Assembly: GCA_037976565.1 (NCBI GenBank) | Contig: CP137686.1 | Span: forward strand, 4,072,019-4,136,018 | DNA length: 64,000 nt | Direction of reading: 5' to 3' | Origin: Mesocentrotus franciscanus | Lineage: Eukaryota > Echinodermata > Echinoidea > Camarodonta > Strongylocentrotidae | In this document: positions 57,661 through 64,000 of the stretch, in pieces | How the letters are laid out: each line of letters begins with the position of its first letter | Numbering within the stretch: position 1 is the stretch's first letter | Position numbers and translations under genes: made by a program | The notes under the pieces: generated by a model | Databases searched by the model: none | What the model saw: only the letters and a program-made list of their open reading frames with translations | What the model was told of the DNA's origin: nothing

Positions 57661-59744
57661 TTATTGAATCCAGGGCAACATATACCCTACACAAAATAAC
57701 ACTCTATAGAGAATTTTCACTCTCCCATGAATATTTCTAGACCTTTCTGGTTCTGGTCCTTCTGGACGCAATCATAAATATGATACTATATCAGAATTTT
57801 GTGATTTTCAGGTGAATATAAAAGAGACAAGAAGCTCACATAACAGCAAACAGGGTCACCGTAGGAAAATATGTATGTACTGGACGTCCCAAGTTGTTTT
57901 GTGGGACAATGACTAAAAACTGATGAATGTATTATGTTTAATCGTTGTATAAAGATTATAAATAAATAAAATAAAATAAAATAATGTGCAGTTTACCATT
58001 TCACCTGCTTTTTGCTTTGAATTCACAAGTTTAATATTCATGTTTTGAGTATGACAGTAACCAAGCTAAATGCTAAAGCGTGTAACCAATTTATGTAGAA
58101 AGAAACATGAACATGAATGTTATGCATTTTCATGGAAGACAGTTTTAAAGAGATTCAAAAGTTATAAATTTCATACAAACATGCATTATATTCTCCAAGT
58201 TCAGCAGGTACTTACGTGGCGATTTTGTGCAATGATGGTATTTAATGTATCAAATTGACAAGAACCAATCAAGTAACGAGTAACAATATGAAAATAATTT
58301 ACTGGTATCAAATATTTTGCCTTTTAATTAAGTATTAATTGTATATGCCAGTCTATATGGTGGAAGCTGGTCTCCAATGGGTAAGTACACTTGGACACTA
58401 GCCCTAATGGGTGTCAGATAGTTGGAGATTGCTTTTTCCAGAAGCAGAAAGTTTAGAAATTCATTTTGGGGGGCCCAATCTATACTTTTATATCAGTAAC
58501 AAGTCGGTATTACATTGTGCTCGCAGTAGGTGACTGCATCGCGGATTCTCGGCTTGCCATGTTCAGAATTTTATATATCACATTCGAATTTTATATAATT
58601 AACAAATCAGTTTTAAATTGTAAAAAACACTTCAGAACAGTTTACTAAGGAAACCTTATCAGTGACGGCCGTTCTTGAAATTGAAGTTAACTGTTCAAGT
58701 ACTTTAAAGAATTGTTTTTGTAAAATGAGTATTTTTTGTAGACTAAATGATCATAAAATATTATGATCACGTGTATGACAATTACTACCTTTTGGTTTTA
58801 AAATCTGTTGTTGAATCAAGTTTGTGTTCGTGGTGCAGCATAATTATAACCTTGTAAGAATGGAGATAAAACCAATCGAAATATACATTCATAACTTTGC
58901 TCTTACCTAGGGGCAAAGCAGGTTTTTGAGACATGGAGTGTTGTAAAAGTTGGTTGGGTATCGACGTGTTCAGGCCACCTCCTGCACAATTACTAGGTGG
59001 ACCCGGGAGGTGGACTACCTTGAAAATATGCTGCTGAAAACAAATGGCAGCCATTTTTCAAAATGGTCGAAAAATTGTTCCAGTTTTTTTATTCATAAGA
59101 ATGTTCACAATACATTCAAAATCTAATGGTTAAAATTGCATGGAAAAATTTGTCAATGTCTTTCCTTTATCCTCCCCCTTCCTCGAAAATGGACCCCAAT
59201 TAATATATATTTTTTATATTAAATTTATTAACCAGCCAACTTGGTGTAAGATTATAGTAGACCTGGGTTCAAATGATAGACTGGTATCACTTTCTAAAAA
59301 CTAGATACTTGAAGGTTGGAATCAGAACTTGCACTGCTTCCCCGCACCCAAAGCCATAAGATGAGGTGGGTGCGGGCGGGTGTGCAGCTCCGCTGATTAT
59401 TTTGAACTTATCGATATATTAGGCAACCGTCATATCCCGGCAGCAAGGTGCTAGAATAACGACATATCCGAGTATGCGGCTAGTTGCTTGAATACTTCTT
59501 ATCTGGTGTATTTTGCATGACGAAATAACATTTTTACCATAACAAAACGTACTCTCTAAACGTTAAAAACGTGAAAATACATGTACATCATAAAGGGGGA
59601 AAAGGGCTCTTGTCAATTATTTAAATCTTTAAAAGAAAATATATATATATATGCCAATTCCCTACCCTTTTTGTGTCTCTCAGAGTCCCTCCATTCTTCC
59701 CATAAACTCTGACGCAAATTGAATTTTACAAGTATTGCTTTCTA

Positions 59745-60121
59745 ATATCATAGTTGATATCTCAAAATACAAAATGTTATTCTTTTGTGTTATCAGTTAC
59801 CGTCTTGCTCCTGCACACCCTTTTCCAGCTGCAGTTGACAGTTTCACAGCGACCAAATGGTTTCTCGACCACGCTCACGAATATGGTGTCGACGCCGACC
59901 GCGTAGTCGTCAGCGGTGATAGCGCTGATGGTTTCCTAGCGACCGTTATCGCCCAGCTCGTCCACGACAACCCATCTCTACCCGAAATCAAGCTCCAAGT
60001 TCTCTTATATCCATGGACACAGTGATTTGACTTCAACACGCCATCTTATCAGAAATACGAGGTCCACTTTGGGGAGACTGGTTTTGTGGCGAAGCCTCGT
60101 ATGGCCGAGTTTGTTTCCGCG
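59745..60121 (+). pseudogene. AADAC/HSL-type esterase exon fragment with disrupted frame
   Basis: A splice-acceptor-like TTTTGTGTTATCAG (59783-59796) precedes a coding stretch starting YRLAPAHPFPAAVDSFTATK. It then reads DADRVVVSGDSADGFLAT and PEIKLQVLLYPWTQ, then a TGA at 60024-60026, after which the frame continues with FDFNTPSYQKYEVHF and AKPRMAEFVSALL. This is the alpha/beta-hydrolase fold of arylacetamide deacetylase/hormone-sensitive-lipase relatives. The nucleophile Ser of GDSAGG is present, but the following Gly is Asp (GDSADG), and the stop sits where family members have an aromatic or small residue. It is GC-richer than its surroundings. Segment A has about 60 unrelated bases at this position, so the exon was either inserted here or lost there. 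Neither the oxyanion HGGG exon nor the Asp/His exon was seen nearby, so this is an isolated exon copy. Confidence 0.8.
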
Positions 60122-60696
60122 TTATTAAGAGTTGCGATTAATCCAATTTAATCAAAATCCCTCCAATCAATCACAAACCTACAGATTCCCATCTCTTTGG
60201 TACACAGTGGTATCTCTATGGGTGCAGGATGCACTTGCATTTGAAGATATAACAAAAAAAGAGGGCACAAAAAACGTAAAAGAGAGAAAAGGAAAGGAAA
60301 GACGCATAAATTAAAGCTCATCAAATCTCCTTATTTCTTCATAATATGTAGACTTTTAGGATGTTTTTAAATAAACAAATAAACATGGAACAGTTTTCAT
60401 AATGATAGATACATGTACTTTTCAAGACGCATTAAAACACCTCAAAGCTCCTCATTTCTTCATGATATAATTATGTAAACTTTTTAGGATGTTTTCAGAA
60501 AAGGATGGATACTTTCTTATCAAGTTTTGAATGGGGTATATATTTTATGAATTCTGTAGACATCTAGATTTGAAGCCACATTTCAAGCTGTGATTGTGTG
60601 GTTACAACTGTATGCATACATTCACAATAATTATGAAAGTCTATACTGACTCAGTGAATCCATCATTTCGAAATGAAATTGAAAAAAGGGTTATGA

Positions 60697-60697
<1 letters not shown>

Positions 60698-60736
<39 letters not shown>

Positions 60737-61033
60737 TTAATAATAATAATAATAATAATAATAATGGGCATTTCTATAGCGCCGGCTATCTAGAAATTCT
60801 ATTCCGAGGCGCATGTATTATTACCCCGGCTTTAGCCTAGCTGCCATTACAGCGCTCTAGCATTTCAAGGAATTAATTCCTGCCAGGTACCCATTTACCT
60901 CACCTGGGTCGAGTATGGCAATTGAAGATTAGTGCCTTGCCAATTAAAGGACATTAATGCCGTATCGGGGATCGAACCACGACCTTTGAATTTCAAGTCA
61001 AGTGCTTAAACCACTCGACTACGACACTACGAC
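60698..61033 (-). mobile_element. tRNA-derived SINE
   Basis: On the minus strand the head runs GTCGTAGTCGAGTGGTTTAA (box A near 61021-61011) to GGTTCGATCC (box B, 60978-60969), the internal RNA polymerase III promoter of a Ser/Leu-like tRNA. The body follows to about 60766, and the 3' tail is a TTA repeat, seen as (TAA)n at 60698-60764. The segment A site (GGAATAATAAAGGGACCATA, about 22854) lacks it. Confidence 0.85.
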
Positions 61034-61301
61034 ACTACGACCATATTGTATTCAATGTCACAAAATTAATATTCAGATTGGATTCCGAAGGACATATGAA
61101 AGTCATATGAAAGCACGTGCCTCCGCCCCCATCTCTCTCTCCCTCAAAGTCCTTGTGGAAATTTCTTCGCCATACGGTAATGGAATTTGTTTGATATAAC
61201 GGGCTTGTATATCTTTCTCTCAATATCACGCATATTATTAATTCATCTTTCGAAAGTGAAATTACCTTTCTCCGTGACCGACAGTAGGTCACCAGCCCTA
61301 A

Positions 61302-61307
61302 TATAAA
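61302..61307 (+). promoter_or_regulatory. Candidate TATA box of the second CAP gene
   Basis: TATAAA in CTAATATAAACGTCAGTATC, 66 bases before the ATG at 61368, conserved with the first copy. Confidence 0.5.
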
Positions 61308-61367
61308 CGTCAGTATCCCAAGAGCTGTTTCATATCTGAGCGGTGCCTACCTATATACCACATCATC

Positions 61368-61532
61368 ATGATCTCCGCATTGAGCCTCGTACTTGTTTTG
61401 GCAGTCTCCTTTGGAGAAATGGCCGGACAGGGTGTTAATGGACTCACCGAAGAGGAGAAATCAAATATCCTGGCACAACATAACCAGTACCGTAGGGAAG
61501 TACAACCTTCTGCTGCAAACATGGTAGCTCTG
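61368..61532 (+). CDS. Second secreted CAP-domain protein, exon 1
   Basis: 55 codons from ATG to a GTAAGT donor at 61533, phase 0. Signal peptide MISALSLVLVLAVSFGEMAG is followed directly by QGVNGLTEEEKSNIL and the QHNQYRREVQPSAANMVAL start of the CAP domain. Compared with the copy at 23078 it lacks a 21-codon acidic segment after the signal peptide, and has substitutions such as RHNKYR to QHNQYR. The open frame, start, donor and TATA box are all intact, so it may be a working paralogue whose later exons lie beyond 64000 (intron 1 of the first copy is 7.4 kb). Confidence 0.85.
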
Positions 61533-61649
61533 GTAAGTTTTGTTATATACGATACTTGCTGATCTTACGACACCATTTGCTCTTGCGAAACTTGCTCCAT
61601 GTCAGTTTCCTACACTAACCGGATTCTTAACTTCAACACTGGTCCAATA

Positions 61650-61870
61650 TTATACCTAACCCTAACCCTAACCATTTTCAAGACTTGCGGAGAGAGGCAC
61701 AAACAACATTGTTAAAATCGATAATATTGATAATAATAATAATAATAATAATAATAAGAATAATAATAATAACAATAATGATAAATACATGTACTATTAC
61801 TATTATTTTTATTTTTATTATCACTATTACATGTTTTATCATTATTATTATTATTATCATCATTATTATT
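61650..61870 (+). repeat. CCCTAA run and AAT/ATT microsatellite (copy B)
   Basis: CCTAACCCTAACCCTAACC at about 61654, then (AAT)n at 61732-61757 and ATT-rich sequence to 61870, matching the first copy. Confidence 0.85.
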
Positions 61871-62264
61871 TTATTGAAATATATTTTAATCAGGATAACA
61901 AGAATCAGATATACATTGTAAATACAAAATCTGTTTATATCCTGGTCCTGAACAGAATGAAAATGTAATACACGGAAATATAAATAATTAAAATCACCAA
62001 AGCTCACAGGCAAAGGTAAAAACAGTGAAAACTAATATATAAGAATAATACGCATTAGAAGTAGTAAAAGAAACAAAAAACGACAATGTAATAATTCTAA
62101 TTAACAGCGGAAAAACATCAAATCACTTAAAAGGCATTAAAATATCACCAAAAAGATTAGAAGAGGAGAAAAGATATAAGGAAATTGGTAGAGTAGAGAA
62201 GGAAAGAGAAAAGAAAGAAAGAGAAGGAAGAGGGAGAGGGGAGAGAGAAATAAACCATGTCAAG
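61871..62264 (+). other. Intron of second CAP gene, no gene recognised
   Basis: A-rich sequence followed by a GA-rich purine tract at 62150-62250. Confidence 0.45.
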
Positions 62265-62930
62265 AGCAGTATATGAATGGGCATTGTATCACACAGGTTC
62301 AGAATGCTGCTGCTCGCCTTGTAACAAACTCTAGAAGATCATCACATATCACTCCTATCTTGAAATCTCTTCACTGGCTCCCTGTTCAACAGCGTGTGAT
62401 CTATAAAATTCTTCTCTTAACCTATCGTGCACTAAATGATCTAGCTCCAGAATATATTTCATCCCTTCTATCTCCCCACTCCACAGGTCGTTCTGGTTTA
62501 CGTTCATCACATAATAATGTTAGGCTTAAAGAAATACGTACCAAAAGAAATTGGGGGATCGAGCATTTGCATCAGCCGCTCCTTCTTTGTGGAATAAGTT
62601 ACCTTTCTCTATTCAGACGGCCAACACTCTTTCTACTTTTAAAATTGGGCTTAAAACTCACCTGATGCTTAATGCATATTGTTAAATTTCAATGTTTTCT
62701 TTATACAATGCATGCCAAACAAATAATCACCCTGTGCCACATTGTATATACCATGTCGATGCCATGATGAATTTACATGTAAGTTAATATTTAATATTTC
62801 TTTAATCTTAAGTATGTTCAATTCCTAATATAAATTTAAATTTTTTGTATGCGCCTTGAGCATCTCTAGAGATGGATATGTTGCGCTTTATAAATATTGT
62901 TATTATTATTATTATTATTTATTAAAAAAT
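62265..62930 (+). pseudogene. CR1/L2-like LINE 3' end
   Basis: QVQNAAARLVTNSRRSSHIT and LKSLHWLPVQQRVIYKILLL, then LAPEYISSLLSPHSTGRSGL, are the usual C-terminal block. A frameshift after KEIRTKR (about 62540) breaks the WN.LP part. The 3'UTR ends GCGCTTTATAAATATTGTTA with an (ATT)n tail at 62897-62924, diagnostic of L2-type elements. Confidence 0.82.
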
Positions 62931-63620
62931 TTGTCCTTGTACATACGTTTAAAGACATCGACAGATTTAGCATTTTGAAGAACATAAGGTAAACTATTCC
63001 TGATTTTACCACCAGCGTATCTAAAACAATTCTTAAAACATTCAAGAGTAGGCTTGGGTAAAACAACATTCAACGTATTGGCAAGTCTAGTGTTAAAACC
63101 ATGTCTGTCAAAAACCATTTCCACTTCATTGCACAATCGTACCGGGGCTTTTCTATGAATACAGTTGTAAATAATACATGCTAAAAATAGTCACGTCTAG
63201 TGTCAATGGATTGCCATTTCAATGAATTCATTATTATATTCAAACATTAACATCATAATCAAAATTCCCTACAACAATACGTGCAGCTCTTTTCTGTAGT
63301 CTTAAAAGAATATTTCTGTTTTTGAAATAACAGTTCCCCCATACGGAGCAAGAATAATCAAAGATTGGCTGTATGGTACATTTGTATATTTTATTCAAGA
63401 TGGAAGAGCTTAGAAACTTACTGAGCTTCTTAAACTAAAAATCTTATAACTTAACGATTTGCTAAGAGATTTAATGTGGATATCCCAAGATAATCTGTCA
63501 TCAATTTCAATTCCTAAATATCTGATACTTCTTACTTGTTCTATTATTTCATTATTAATATGCACCTTCAGACTAATTTTATTGTTACCTCGTGTGTTAC
63601 TACTCAACAGCATAACATTG
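62925..63620 (-). pseudogene. LINE C-terminal fragment, tail to tail with the L2-like element
   Basis: On the minus strand, 63613-63440 gives EQVRSIRYLGIEIDDRLSWD and IHIKSLSKSLSYKIFSLRS. 63136-62918 gives HGFNTRLANTL, CFKNCFRYAGGKIRNSLPYV and VFKRMYKDKFFNK followed by a stop. This is the thumb-to-C-terminus of a CR1/Jockey-like RT with internal losses. Its 3' tail is the complement of the same ATT microsatellite used by the plus-strand neighbour. Confidence 0.75.
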
Positions 63621-63629
63621 CTCTAATTA

Positions 63630-64000
63630 GTATTAAAGGCATCGTTTAACAATGTCAAATCTGAGATGCATGGCCCAACGTGTTATCAGTGTCTGTGGTA
63701 TGGTGTAATATTGAAGCCCTAAAAAAATGGTGCTTCAAAATGATCATGAAGTACCTCAAAAAAAGTAAAAATCATTGAGTGACCGGTTTTACCATACTCA
63801 TTATTGCTAATAGACTGTATAGTTATAAAAACCGTTAGGAAAACGAATTCTGACATTTCTAATTCCAATCATAGATATCTTGATAATGAGACAGGCGATT
63901 GGCTTGTAAAAGTCATGGGATTCATGTATGACCTAAAGGTTTATAATCATGATTGCAGCATGAGCTAAATCCAGGATTTTTTTTTTAAATCTGAGGCAAA
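63630..64000 (+). repeat. Dispersed repeat, copy 2 (runs off the window)
   Basis: AAAGGCATCGTTTAACAATG onward matches 10871-11230 with about one difference per 12-15 bases and small indels. It continues past the window end. Confidence 0.85.

Larger units (their letters stand above)
55632..61870 (+). repeat. Segment B of the direct segmental duplication
   Basis: Same block order as segment A (18019-23660). It lacks the 244-bp MITE, the 800-bp tandem-repeat insertion and the inverted TIR element, and adds the LINE tail (56475), the hAT/MITE stretch (57001-57790), the esterase exon (59745-60120) and the SINE (60698-61033). It ends in the AAT microsatellite after CAP exon 1. Confidence 0.85.

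Noticed and set aside
60969..61033. Stand-alone tRNA gene on the minus strand
   Set aside because: Box A and box B are there, but the sequence runs into a SINE body and a TTA tail and does not close an acceptor stem, so it is a SINE head.
61678..62013. Poly-isoleucine frames on both strands
   Set aside because: Translation of an AAT/ATT microsatellite.

Overview
The window looks like a repeat-dense, AT-rich, intron-bearing genome of a marine invertebrate deuterostome. An echinoderm such as a sea urchin is my best guess. The basis is the RNA polymerase II CTD with a metazoan-type linker, a secreted CAP-domain gene split by GT/AG introns, and a dense mix of RTE-, CR1/L2- and L1/Tx1-like LINEs, BEL/Pao, hAT, SINE and MITE debris. 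Species assignment is inference; no rRNA or mitochondrial marker is present.

Layout. 1-5.7 kb: no gene, several very clean hairpins and a damaged TTAA-flanked foldback element. 5.75-8.70 kb: the C-terminal domain of RNA polymerase II subunit 1 (POLR2A). It is arranged as three consecutive blocks; the first is frameshifted, and the last two form one open frame ending in an acidic tail, followed by AT-rich 3'UTR-like sequence to about 10.7 kb. 10.9-18 kb: two large TIR/foldback elements and a decayed L1/Tx1-like LINE split by a TTAA element. 18-23.7 kb: segment A, a composite of repeats leading into the promoter and first exon of a CAP gene. 23.8-35.8 kb: that gene's introns, holding a decayed LINE, MITEs and an almost full-length RTE-type retrotransposon with a 12-bp target-site duplication, and its exons 2-4 plus a possible short last exon. 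36.8-38.5 kb: an unusual degenerate array flanked by opposite-strand copies of a related motif. 39.8-55 kb: MITEs, LINE fragments and a broken BEL/Pao element. 55.3-61.9 kb: segment B, a direct diverged duplicate of segment A ending with a second CAP first exon, and carrying a fragment of an AADAC/HSL-type esterase exon. 62-64 kb: two LINE 3' ends meeting tail to tail, and a second copy of the 10.9-kb repeat.

Only three host gene loci can be supported: POLR2A (CTD only, state uncertain), one CAP gene that is nearly complete, and the first exon of its duplicate, which runs off the window. They do not form an operon or pathway. The A/B pair is the most useful feature of the window: it gives empty and filled sites that date and bound several insertions. 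I found no CRISPR array, rRNA, stand-alone tRNA gene or clear new defence or biosynthetic system.
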